DNA of 64,000 bases, taken from NCBI GenBank assembly GCA_002964805.2, contig PUDQ02000098.1, forward strand, positions 62,001 through 126,000. Direction: 5' to 3'. Every line of letters starts with the position of its first letter. Position 1 is the first letter of the stretch. Made by a program: the position numbers and the translations under genes. The stretch is from Trametes villosa. Its lineage: Eukaryota > Basidiomycota > Agaricomycetes > Polyporales > Polyporaceae. This document shows, piece by piece, positions 11,426-22,400 of this stretch. Below the pieces are notes generated by a model. The model was not told where the DNA came from, did no database searches, and worked only from the letters and a program-made list of their open reading frames with translations.

Positions 11426-12058
11426 ATGCTGCCCGCACAGGACAAAATCCAGACCGTCGCGTTCGAGCACGCCGCCTGGGGCGTTCGCAACGCGCCCGAC
11501 ACACTCGTCCCGCAGTTTCCTCCGCTCCGTCCCATTGGCGTTGGAGACGTCCTCAATATACTCTGTACGGAGGCAACACGCGGACCGTGGCTATACCGCG
11601 TCACCATCGTCCGCGTCCGCGTGGTCGACGCACACCGCGTGGAGTTCATCGCGCTCCGTCACCGCATCTCCTACCCCACCGACACTCCCGTCTATGTTCT
11701 GCAGGTAGACCGCGCCGACGCCCGCATCGGGTTTGGGGAGCTGCTTGGTCTTCTTGCGGAGGGGACAGGCGTGTGGGCCTCGGCGGGAGCGCGCTGGCAC
11801 AAACGACTCAGGTCGACGTCCGACCATCACGAAGACTGCGAGGACTCTCACGCCCTCCCGAAGTCCGCCGTCGACCGACTCCTCTCCCGCTTCAAGGGCA
11901 ACCATAGCCCCGCTCTTGGCGCTGGAGGCATCCGCGTCCGGAAGGAGGTCAAGGTCAGGCCCTCGTCTTGGACGACCTCCACATGGGAGGAGGAGCACGT
12001 CGAAATGGAGCAGGATGAAGGAATCTACGTGCTAGCCAGCGTGTGTGCTGCGGGGTGA
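11426..12058 (+). CDS. Single-exon hypothetical protein, 210 aa
   Basis: ATG at 11426 opens a 210-residue frame ending with TGA at 12056. The N-terminal 120 residues alternate hydrophobic and charged residues as in a compact alpha/beta domain (KIQTVAFEHAAWGVRN, VGDVLNILCTEATRGPWLY). The rest is polar and ends in an acidic stretch (EEEHVEMEQDEG). There is no signal peptide, membrane span or recognised motif. Codon use matches the neighbouring genes. A longer frame runs upstream without an ATG. Probably a lineage-specific protein. Confidence 0.6.
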   Translation: MLPAQDKIQTVAFEHAAWGVRNAPDTLVPQFPPLRPIGVGDVLNILCTEATRGPWLYRVTIVRVRVVDAHRVEFIALRHRISYPTDTPVYVLQVDRADARIGFGELLGLLAEGTGVWASAGARWHKRLRSTSDHHEDCEDSHALPKSAVDRLLSRFKGNHSPALGAGGIRVRKEVKVRPSSWTTSTWEEEHVEMEQDEGIYVLASVCAAG

Positions 12059-12387
12059 TGCCCGAGGACGGGCCTAGGGCGCCATGAAGGCAGGGTCGAG
12101 GTGGTGGTGGTGGTGGGAGGGTGTCTCCGGCGTGTATCAGACCATGATCCCGTTGTATCGAGTGTCCCGAGCAGTGTTGTGTCGGCCGAGCACGGCGATG
12201 AGGCGCCCCGTAAACCACAAGATGCTCTGCTGTGGAGATGTGTCATCCCGCCTGAAGATGCAGAAGATAGGCGTCGGCCCAGCACCTACCGCCATGCGAC
12301 AGTCGCCCGAACTCCCTGTTGCGGCTACAAGTTCGGACGACCACGCTCCCGCCATCCCAGGCCCTACCCGCGGGCGGCTTTTGCGTC

Positions 12388-13500
12388 CATGACCACGGGT
12401 CTATGTCCGAGTTCAACATTCTCCATACCATCAACGAGTCCAACGCCACCGCCACCTTTTGCGCTCTCGAGAGGAAAGACATCGTCGAGCAGAACGCTCT
12501 CATATTCGATCTCGGTGGAGGAACCTGTGGGTCCTTCTTGACAGTCGAGGAGGGTATCTGAGGTCAAGGTGGCTGTCGGAGATGTTCACCTCGATGGTGA
12601 GGGCTCCAAAAACCGTCTGTCATCGACCACATCGTCAGGTAGTGTAAGCAGAAGCACCTGAACGGCGAGTATCTAATGGGATCCTCTTGATTTGGATCAT
12701 ATGTTAACTTTCGCGTTGTGTAGACCTCTCGTCCAACGCCCTGCTATTCGTCGTCTCCACCAGAGTCACGAACGTGCCCAGGGCACACTCCTCGACCGCG
12801 CAGTCCCCGATCGAGTTCGACCTTTCGAAGGGCTCTCGCGATGCGAAAGTTCAAGCCTGCAGTTCATGAGGTTGGCCTCGGCGGTGGCTCGACTCGGATT
12901 CCCCGTATTGTCAAGTTTGTGTCGGACTTCTTCGATGGCGAGGAGCCCAGCATGTCCATAAACCCTGACGAGGCGGCCGTCCGCGTACCGCGCCGCTGCA
13001 CCTGCCATCCTCACTGGCGACACCTTCAAGACGGCTCGGGATCTGCTCCTCCTCGTTGTCTCCCGTCTGTCCCTTGGCCTCGAGACAGCGGGGGGTGTAA
13101 TGGCGTCCCAGAGAGACTCCTGTCGGAGGAGATCGAGTGCATGATCAACGAGCCCGATAGGTTTAATGGTATGTCTCATCCGCTGTGTTCGTACATTCAA
13201 AACTTACCCTGTCCTCCCAGTTTTGTGACCGGGAAGGGACGACTGCCCGAACAAGCCCGCCTGACAGCCTCGAGTTGTGTGCTTACGATTCCGCAACAGC
13301 TTAACAGAACAGAAGGTCGTCAACCCGTTCAGAACGGCGATCAAAATGAAGACGAGGAACTCGTGCCTCAGTAGATCACCGAAGGTGGCACAATGTTCGA
13401 ACTCGAGCTGACCTCGAGCTCTGCGAAAGGTGAGCGCCATAGGGCACTGTACAAGCTGACTTCGTTCGAGGAGCAGCACGACAGTGGTATCTGGATTGAC
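12388..13500 (+). pseudogene. Broken hsp70 (70-kDa chaperone) pseudogene
   Basis: Reading across frames recovers Hsp70 segments in the right order. They are the ATPase signature LIFDLGGGT (12508), followed by SEVKVAVGDVHLDG, then DLSSNAL with IEFDLSKGS (12723-12832), [18 protein letters not shown] (12883), [11 protein letters not shown] (12942) and ARDLLLLVV with [10 protein letters not shown] (13033-13103). About 80 codons are missing between the DLSSNAL segment and the GGGSTRIP segment. Frames change at least three times, and stops interrupt the series. The N-terminal 180 residues are absent. Weak matches to the C-terminal lid ([11 protein letters not shown]) continue to about 13450. A functional protein cannot be made from this locus. 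Confidence 0.85.
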
Positions 13501-13873
13501 CGAAGAGGAGTGGGATGAGATGTTGCAGTTGAGCGCAATTGTTTGGATGTGCGAGCCCCGCCGGCTACGACCTCGTCGTTTTGAAGCATATTCGCCGCGC
13601 CCATAATCATGAGCTCCGGTCTAGCCGCCGAGATATTGGTAGGTTGCCCGCTCCCCATTTCCTCGCACGTTGCGCTAGCTGAGCTGGGTTGTATCTACAG
13701 GAGGAGATGCCCCCGGTTCGAATAGCACGCGCTTCAGCTATGTATAATAGACCTCCTTCAATTTATATGATGGGCGGGATTAGGGTGGGCAACTATATAT
13801 TACCGCTGTGTCATGACACTGCCTTACTCTAGCGGGGGATTCCCGATAGAAGATGCGTTGTGTGGGATGATCT

Positions 13874-15238
13874 ATGGAAACGGAGCGGGAGACGGTAAGT
13901 ACGAGTTTCAATGACGTCGATAGCGGTGGTACTGTCAGTGTTCCACGCTGTCGACCAACCCGCTCGCGAGAACCATCCAAACCCTCGCGGTCGACTTCAA
14001 GCCTGTCAAGCTCACGATCATGCGGTGGGTGTCCTCCGCCTTTTATTGAGTTACCATTCTGACGATGTTCCTTCCCGCGCAGGTATCCCATTGCGCGCGC
14101 GATCTTCGGTTGCCTGTCCCCGTCGAGGACACCTACATCCTCGTAACACACTACTATTCGCAGGATCAGCGAAGCTCGAGCGCAAGAGATACACGCACGC
14201 ACGTACCTGCCTGCGCATACGCTAGCACCCGGGGCTTGAGTCCCCCCGTCCGCAGCCACTTGCAACGCGAGCAACTTGTGTAGGCGAAGACGCTCATCGC
14301 CGTTTACCAGCCCTGGCGGCGGAACTGTAGGGGAAGGCGCGCTTCCCAGGAACGTCAGCGTACGCGTCACATGTATTCAGCCCGCCCAAAACCTGACTGC
14401 GTGTAGTTTCAGCCATAGGGGTAGAGCGCCGCTTACCGGCGCGACGCTCTCCTCCCACACGAAAGATCAGCGACTGCTGGCTTGTCGCCTCTCGTGAACT
14501 ACTTCTTCCGCCTGAGTCTACGTGCTTCACCATCTACGACTTACTCGCCACAGCCTCGGTCGGCGCGACATCTAAGGGCCGCAAGCCATGCCCGGTCCCG
14601 CCGTTCGCCACGTACTTCAAGCTCGAGTTGTGGTCGCGGTGTCAATGGCTAACGGCGCGCGAGAGCCGCGCGGCGCTGCGCGAGACACAAGGACGCCGTG
14701 TTCGACTTCCCTTCGAACTGTTGCGAGATGTTCACGGGCGAGGGCGTGCATACACCGAACGCGAGGATGGACCACCCGTAGGCACATCGCTAAGCGGGGC
14801 TACGTGCACGGTTGTCGTCGTCTCCGTGCCCGCGCGACGTCGAAATGGTTAGTCCTGCTCCTCTCTACGGCCCTTTCCTGCCTGTTCACTGGGTGGAGTT
14901 GACCTATATTATCCCCAGCATTACAACTCTAGTCGTGACAGTACGCTAGGTTCATCACACTTGACAAGCTTCGGGGGCGCGTCGCAGTGGGCGTGAGCGA
15001 CGCGCCCATCGAGTTCTCTGCCTCCCAGCCTACGAGCAACCTCGTGCTTGACGTTTCAGGGGCAACCGCGCACTGGTCGGACCAGGCACTCGACCTCGCG
15101 CCCGGAAATTCCCATGCGTCCTCGTGCAGCACGTCACCCAGCGCGAAGTCCAAGCACGGTATCTCGGGCGTTGTCAACGGGCTCGGCCTCGCGGGGTCGG
15201 TACACGTAAGCCTCGCGGGTGCGTTGTTTCTGGTGTAA
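13874..15238 (+). other. Coding-like debris, family not identified
   Basis: Several short open stretches look like protein but cannot be joined. Examples are LARTIQTLAVDFKPVKLTI (about 13966), CPVPPFATYFKLELWSR (about 14590) and SNLVLDVSGATAHWSDQALD (about 15040). The last faintly resembles the C-terminal beta domain of a glycosidase, but not enough to name it. Either a decayed gene or a real gene with splice sites I could not find. Confidence 0.3.
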
Positions 15239-17440
15239 CCCGTGGACAAACGATTTAGCGTGGTTCGGGTCTGGAAGGGGGTATAGAACGACAAGCTGGG
15301 GAGACCCGCAGCGCTGAGACAGCCGCAGCTACGGACGGACAATTTCGCCCGGCGGAAGTTGGCTTCAGATTCCTGCTTCAACTAGGCCACCAGGACACGC
15401 GTTCGTGACTTGCGTTGCTCATGCCCGCAAAGAACATCCGGAGCGCACCCCCGTACATTCTCGGCTGGGCACCTGCAGACTTCCGGGAGGGTGTCGTGCA
15501 TGTACTAAAGGCTTCCTAGAATTACATTCAACCCGCCTATGACGACTCGCAAGCACACGCGTAGTCATCCACTCGTCTCAGCTGTTCGCCGGACAGACAA
15601 GCCCCTGCCACATCCCGCATCGATGTGGCTCTACGCGGCGCCAGGCTTGGAGTCCGCGTTCAGAGTCTGCGGGCCCCAGCTTCCGGTGGTTCTCCACGCC
15701 CACCTCAACGTCGTAAGTGTCATCGACGAACACATCCCGGACAGCGGACACGGTCGACGTCCGGGGCGTGCGCGCCGGGAGCAAGGGGAATGGCCTTCTC
15801 AAGAGCGAGGTCGTATCTATGCGTTCACGGGGATTGACAAAGGGGCTTGGGCCGGGTCAGCGTGCAGGAATGCGATAGACGACACGGCTATTCAAAGCAC
15901 CCACAGCGAGCACGCGTTCGAGCATGCATCTTACTACAAAGCGCTCAACGTTGGCGGGGTCGAGACAATCAATTTGCACAGGACACGGGGCGCACCCGAA
16001 AACGCAAGGACTCGCGGTACATCCGGGCTTCGTTCGAGCCGGCCGCTTGAGGGAGTGCGAGTGTATCGGTGGAGGCGCTCCGAGTATCCCCCACCGTAGC
16101 TGGCGCCGTCTTGACAAGCGCGGGAACGTACGCGCTCCTCGAGCAGCAAGCATCGAGCACGACACCAGCGCTGCTGAGGCTCTTCGTCCAGTCCTTCGTG
16201 TAGCTCACCTGCTCCTCTATCGCTCTGCCGCCGACAATTCGTCCTCTCGCATCTGCTTTTCCAATACCGCCCGCCTTGTCGGCCGCCCGTTCTCCCGCAC
16301 GCACGTCCCCCCTAACGCGCACTATCCCTCTCTTCCGCTCTCCCTTGCCTGATCTCTGACACCTGCACGCACCTTGTCACCGGTTCACGCTCGCCCAGCC
16401 GCTACGGTCAAGCTCTCGATGGACACCCGAAGGATACAGCTGAAACAGAAGCACTACGAGGTGAGTATATGTCTAAACGCGTTGGCGGCGCCCGTTGACA
16501 CGCCCCAAATCAGACAATCACGTCGATCTTGAAGACTGGCGAGGGCGCGCGATGCAAGTTGAACCTGCAGAAACTAGAATCGGTACGTCAGACTCAGTCG
16601 CTGCCCGACATCCGCGTTCGTCTTCAACGGCCTGCAATCAGGCGTTCGTGGCCCTCGGATTCTCCATACATAAAGGGAGAGGCTCGCGCTACTGCTTCAA
16701 ACCACCTCGCTCTCTCGGCAAGACAGCGCTGCGTATGCATTTGGTAAGTGCCCTTCGACTGTCGGCCTCCTCGCGGCTCACTGAGAGCGATTTGCAGCAT
16801 GGCCGTGAAATTCAAAACTACCAACAGGACAAGTGAGTGTGGTCTTTGATATCCTGCATCTAATACTCATATCTATCATGCTTGCGCAGTCTCAAACGCG
16901 ATATGTACAAGCTTTATGGATGGGGTATACATACGTTCGCCCCACTGCGCTAAGCCATAGGCAGTCTACCATCGCGACTCGATATAGGTCTATTCATGGG
17001 ATGTCATTCATTTGTGAAGCCCCTTCCGTCGTTACTGGCACGGGTTCGCGGTCAGAGGTGCGTGTGCTTCTAGCACCCATCACTGTGCTTTTTTCGACGA
17101 AGGCGCAAATGATGAGCGCAAAGATTGGCCATGCTTGCGTATGCGCGCCCTGTACGTTAGGTTTTGAGTGCGTTCCACTTGCGCGAGAACGGGCCAATCG
17201 TGGCCGTTCCAGGCCTTTTTCACGAGCTCTGCCCACCTGAGCGCGACATACACATCACGGGATCGATGTGCTGTCCAAGTTTGTCTATGGTCTCCACCTG
17301 GTGCTCCCCCGAGCTCTATCTCGCCTTGAGATTGCGCTAGGGCGCTCCGAACGGATCAGTAGCGGGCTCTCGCAGGATATCCATACGTTGGTATATGTTC
17401 GTTATGATGCTGGTTGTGCGGGGGAAGGATTCTGTAGCAC
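15239..17440. other. Low-information region with small possible exons
   Basis: No gene could be supported. Short frames at 15420-15510, 16420-16530 and 16805-16990 (for example LKRDMYKLYGWGIHTFAPL) look protein-like, and GTGAGT-type donors follow some of them. No family is recognised and no consistent reading frame emerges. Confidence 0.3.
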
Positions 17441-17449
17441 GGGTGCGCG

Positions 17450-17584
17450 GGGATGCATCTATCATACCCAGGAGCGCAGATGCATCTGTGTTGCGCGAGG
17501 ACACGGATGCATCTGTACTGCGCGATGGCACGGATGCATCCGTACTACGCGGGGGCGCGGATGCATCCGTACTACGCCCGCGCG
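17450..17584. repeat. 27-bp tandem repeat with GATGCATC core
   Basis: Five degenerate units of about 27 bases, each carrying the palindrome GATGCATC followed by CGTACTACGC-like sequence. In one forward frame they read as repeated DASVLR. The last two units are nearly identical and the first is most diverged. Confidence 0.8.
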
Positions 17585-17944
17585 TCCAAATGTCGGGCTT
17601 TACTCTACAGCGAGATTATACTATATAATATACTCCTCGTAGATCCCCGCGTGAGGTCGTCTGCTATCATATACGCTCTCCGTCCCTCTCCTACTCCACC
17701 CTGTGCGGCTTCCGATTCCTGTCAAACTCCGCGCTCTCCGCGCTGGTCGCCATTCCGCGCTAACCCTAGAAGTCTCCGCATTGTGAGTTCTAGCATGGGC
17801 GGCACGGCGCAGGTCGCGCTGACCCACGCCTCCGGGCTCGATCTCGCTGTTCCAAGAGCGTCTATGCCTTGCTTGTTTGCGCGTCTCTTCAGTTGCGCAC
17901 AACGCCTACAGTCTTTTGAAGTAACAGTTTCGAGAAATTCTGAC

Positions 17945-17949
17945 CGGAC
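17945..17949. repeat. Target site duplication, left
   Basis: CGGAC immediately before the TG of the left LTR. It is matched exactly by 24320-24324 after the right LTR. Confidence 0.95.
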
Positions 17950-18524
17950 TGTTGAACTTCCGTGTCTACGGCTGTGCCGGACCGGGAGTGGCAGTGTTAG
18001 TGGCCGTGCGTCTACGATACGCCGGCATGGACTTTCCTACTTACCATATACGTACATTCTTTTGTTTTGTACATACTCGGCATCCTGCCATCCCTACCTA
18101 TGCTTCTGGTACGTTCTACGATGCTCCTGACTATTCTAGACCTGTCTGGAGCTTAGTGTTACTCAGCCATGGACATCACATGCCTCGTTCTTACTCATCG
18201 TCCTACCTTCGCTCAGTCAGCGTACCTCCTCGCTCAGTCAGCGTCCTCTGGACGGTCATATGATCTCTTCTCTATGCTTATTCATCGTCCTCCCTCAGTA
18301 GTATATAAGGAGGACTCTGCAGGCCTCTGCTCTTCAGTCGTTCTCTCACAGACTGAAGAGTAAGTCCCATATTACCTATGCGTTTCTTACATGTTACTTA
18401 CTAGTACTTGTAGCCTCTCTTTGTGCGGCTTACAGGTACAGTACTATGCAATCATAGTCGTTCTCTCACAGACTGAAGACCTCTCTTTGTGCGGCTTACA
18501 GCCTTCCAGGTTCAGAGTTCATCA
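17950..18524 (+). repeat. Left LTR of copia element
   Basis: It starts TGTTGAAC and ends TTCATCA. Inside are a TATA box at 18302, two copies of a CGCTCAGTCAGCG palindrome (about 18210-18243), and internal duplications in the downstream half: a GTCGTTCTCTCACAGACTGA block near 18337 and 18457, and a CTCTCTTTGTGCGGCTTACA block near 18415 and 18481. Confidence 0.95.
18302..18309 (+). promoter_or_regulatory. TATA box in left LTR
   Basis: TATATAAG in the middle of the LTR. Transcription of the element would start about 25-30 bases downstream, dividing U3 from R. Confidence 0.7.
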
Positions 18525-18548
18525 GGTTATGAGCCCTGCGCTCTAACC
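18525..18548 (+). other. Primer-binding site, complementary to half tRNA-Met
   Basis: The 24 bases after the LTR begin GGTTATGAGCCCTGCGC. Their complement ends in GGGCTCATAACC, which is the anticodon arm (anticodon CAT) and the preceding D-arm side of a tRNA-Met. As in Drosophila copia, the primer would be the 5' half of the tRNA cut in or next to the anticodon stem, not the CCA end. Confidence 0.8.
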
Positions 18549-19041
18549 GGTTGCTCCTCATCGTCGACACCGCGCGCGCACTCTTTGCTCGTCGACCTCG
18601 CTGGTTTGTGCACACCCTCCTCCATCTTCCTAACCTCTTGACTGTGCCCGCCGACACTGCTACCAGGGGGACATTTCTGCGCTCGTGACGCAGCCCTGAG
18701 TGCTTTTACTAGCCCTACGTACTCGCACGCACCTAGCTACACAGGCCTTTTATAGTCCGGCCTTTCTTCACATATACTTCGACCAGGCCCTGCACTTGCA
18801 GCTGCCAGTCGTCGTAGCCGGGCTCGTTCTGAGCTTTGGACCGGAGGACAACCGTTCGGACCCTCCTTACTATAGCTTTTTGCGTCGGATAGCCATACGT
18901 ACCTAGTAGCTTTCTTGGGCACAGTTGGCGACTTCTATCTGGGTCTTCGGGCATATCGGCTGCCTGGATTCCTGGTGCACCGCAACAGGTGTTCATCTCT
19001 CTCTCCGTGCACACAGCAAGTCAATCATCGCGCTTCCCTGA

Positions 19042-19491
19042 ACCACTTTGGAGCCCACAACAGCGGAACCCCTGGTCCTGGACTCTGAGGAAGAAGTTGA
19101 CGCAGACCTTCAAGGCTCTTCTTCTGATTCCTCCGTCGCCTCCTCCGAACCATTTGACTGTTCTGGTCGTTTCCACGTCTTCGACACAGAAGATCAGTTC
19201 GATCGTCATTGGTATCCAGAGGACGACAGTTACACCCCTTGCGACGAGCATCCCTGCCCTAACCGCTACGATCAAGCACCTCGAGGACCTTCTCGAAGCT
19301 GGGCCGCTCTCATCAGTCCTCACCAGGTTGGCCATTGGCACCTCGTTCCGCTCCCTCAGTCTGCTCCCCCGTCTCCTACAACCGTTCCTCTCCCAGATTC
19401 TGAAGTCTCTTCGCGCTCGCCCTCTCCAACTCCATTCGATCTAGACTTCGGCGAAGACTTCACCGATTCCCCCGAGTTCTTCCTCCTCGTC
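19042..19491 (+). other. Open, coding-like extension upstream of the first polyprotein ATG
   Basis: After an in-frame TGA at 19039 the polyprotein frame stays open for 150 codons before its first ATG at 19492. The translated stretch is acidic and Ser-rich (LDSEEEVDADLQGSSSD) and then has Cys/Trp (FDRHWYPEDDSYTPCDE), which looks coding. It could be reached by a spliced leader (possible acceptors CAG at 18925 and 19017) or by non-AUG initiation. I could not confirm either. Confidence 0.5.
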
Positions 19492-22400
19492 ATGGGGGAT
19501 ATCAAACCAGAATCTGTTCCCGCTCTCTCTTCCGCTGCTCAGTATGCGGACTGGGCCGCGAAGATGAAGGGTTACCTCATGTTCGCCGACTGCTGGGAGG
19601 CTATCACGGGCACTCAGCCCGCCGCTACTGATGCGGAAGCCTCCAAGGAGTGGAAGAAGCAAAACAACAAGGCCGCCGGTCTCATCACCATCCGGACCGC
19701 GCCTAGCTTCCACTACATCCTGGATTCCGCCACAACCGTCGCTGGCACAACTGCTACAGCCAAGCAGATGTGGGACGCGCTGCAGACCAAGTTTGGGAAA
19801 CCGAACAGTGCGCACGTCTGGGGCCTCTTTGAGGCCCTCATCAGCGAAGGTCGCATGTCGGACCAGAAGTCCATTCAGGACCAGTCGAGCAAGATCGTCA
19901 CCCGCCTCCGCGAGATCTCTACCAATGGGATCAAGCTCGAGGAGACGATCCAGGCCCTCATCCTTCTGTCCAAGGTCCCGGAGTCCTACCGGTCCATGAT
20001 CTCTGCGCTTATGGCCACGACGGAGCTCGAGAAACTCACCGTCGACGTCATCCTCGCGAAGTCTCTCGCTGAGGAGTCCATGCGCAAGTCCGGACAGTCC
20101 GCCTCCCGCGTCTCCAAGACGCAGCCTAAGCCGAAGGGCCCCTGCTCCCACTGTGGTAGTGCGACTCACCACGAGTCCACTTGCTACAAGAAGCACCCCG
20201 AGATGCGTCCCAACGGCAAGGGCAATGGTGGGAAGAAGAAGGACAAGGGGAAAGGAAAGGACACTACCAATACCGCTCACGTCGTCGCTCCCGCTGCCAA
20301 TGTACTTGTAGTCGAGTCCGCAGGCGCCTCCTCCTCTGAGGACGCCTCTATGCACGCTTCTTTCTATCGTGCGGCTAATGCCGCTGGCGTGATTCCTACT
20401 CGTTGGCTTATGGACTCAGGAGCCTCCATGCATGTCACCTGGAACCTCGCCGATTTCGCTACTTATCACGAGTACAACGACCCCATTGTCTTCAGCACTG
20501 CTGGAAGTGGGAACTCTGTACTTGGTGTAGGCGAGGGTACCGTTAAGGCTGAGACGTACATCGACGGTGTTAAGTGGAAGATTACGCTACCTAAGGTCTG
20601 CTATGTCCCTAAAGCGGCCTCACGACTCTTCTCTACTGGCACTATCGAGCGGCAAGGTTATTCCATCTTCCAAGGAGACGGGAAGATGACCATCTTCAAC
20701 AGGCTGCCTACGGGCTCTGTTGCTCATGGTGCTACGATTACAATCCCAGGACGTAAAATCCTGGAGGCGCATTATGTCCCGCGTTCTAATCTCTATGAGT
20801 GTGAACTCGAGATCGCGGACAGTCTTAAGCTCGACCTGAACGTTCGCACCTATAAGACCTGGCATCGTCGCTTCGGACATGCAGGCAAGGAGGCTCTCTC
20901 CAAGCTTCCTTTGAATGTGAAAGGAGTTGATGCTATCGACCCTGCGGACGGTGAACCATGCGACGGATGCGCCTTTGGCAAATCCCATCGCTCCTCCTTC
21001 CCTCCTTCAGAGAAGCGTGCGACTGAGCCCCTTGAGCTCGTCCACACTGATCTGGATGGCCCCATGCGTACCCGCTCGATCAACGGTTACTCGTACTTCG
21101 CTGGTTTTATCGACGATCACTCCGGTCTCGCTCGCGCCTACTACCTTAAGCACAAGTCTGACGCCTTCCGTGCGTTTGACGACTACAAGGCGTGGGCTGA
21201 GAACCAGACTGGCAAGAAGATCAAGCGAGTCCGTTCTGATCGCGGGGGGGAATACACCTCGAAGGAATTCACCGATCATCTTCGCAAGCATGGGATCGAG
21301 CACCATAAGACGATGCCTAAGTCGCCTCAGCAGAATGGACGTGCAGAACGCTGGAACCGTACCGTCGTCGAGAAGGCCATGTCCATGCTCCACCAAGCTG
21401 GACTCAGCCACGGTTTCTGGCAGCTCGCTATGGAAGCAGCCGTCCATATCTACAATCGTCAGCCCATGCGTCGCCTTAAATGGCGCTGCCCCATTACGGT
21501 CTGGGATGGGACCGTCCCCGACGTGTCCTACTTCCGCGTTTTTGGGTGCAAAGCATATGTTCACGTGCAGAAGTCAGAGCGCGCTGGAAAGCTCGACAAG
21601 AAGGCTGTCGAGATGACCTTCGTGGGGTATGAAGCCGGTTCAAAGGGGTACAGATTTTGGAACCCGGCCACCCGCTCTATCGTCGTGTCTCGCGATGTGA
21701 CATTTGACGAAGAGTCTTTCCCTGCACGTAAAACCCCCGGCGATCATCCTGTTACCCCGGATGATAGTCCGTTCCCAGAGTACACCGAGCCGTCTGATGA
21801 AGCCTCGAACGCTGATGACGACGAGCTCCCTCCTCTTCCTGTCCAACTTCCTGAGCCTCAGCCTGAGGTTCTGGACCCTCCACCCGCTCCTGCTCCTCCA
21901 GCTCCAGAGCCAGAAGCTCCCGCTGAACCTGAACGTCCACCCACACCTCCGCCTGTTCCCCCTCCTCGTCCTGCCCACGTGCGCCGCCGTCATGAGCCAG
22001 TGGGAGGTCCTAGCATTGCGCGCGATAAGCCTCATCGCGAGGTCAGACCGCCTAAGCGCTATGGGGACAGTACGTACGGTGATGAACCCCCTGCTCGGGT
22101 TGATGCACGTACGGACGCAGATGGTACTCAGCACGAGCAAGCGGAGACTCTGCTCGCTTTTCTCGCTGCCGCTCAGTATAAGGCGGGCTTACCAAATACC
22201 CATCGGGATGCCATGCGTTCGCCTGAAGCGTCTAAGTGGCAAGCTGCTGAGAAAGCTGAGTATGACTCGCTTCTGGAGAACAAGACCTGGATCCTCGTAC
22301 CTTGCCCTAAGAACCGTCATGTCGTCGCCAATCGTTGGGTGTATGACATCAAACACGATGGACGGTACAAGGCTTGCCTCGTAGCCAAGGGCTTTACCCA

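Noticed and set aside
14987..15238. C-terminal domain of a family 2 glycoside hydrolase
   Set aside because: Only the pattern WSDQALDLAPG is reminiscent. No catalytic domain or consistent upstream frame was found.
17450..17584. Possible CRISPR-like array
   Set aside because: Units are adjacent tandem repeats with no unique spacers, in a eukaryotic context. It is a minisatellite.
19441..20355. 304-codon minus-strand frame inside the copia element
   Set aside because: It lies opposite the Gag coding sequence, is low-complexity Gly/Leu/Arg, and is explained by codon use on the other strand.
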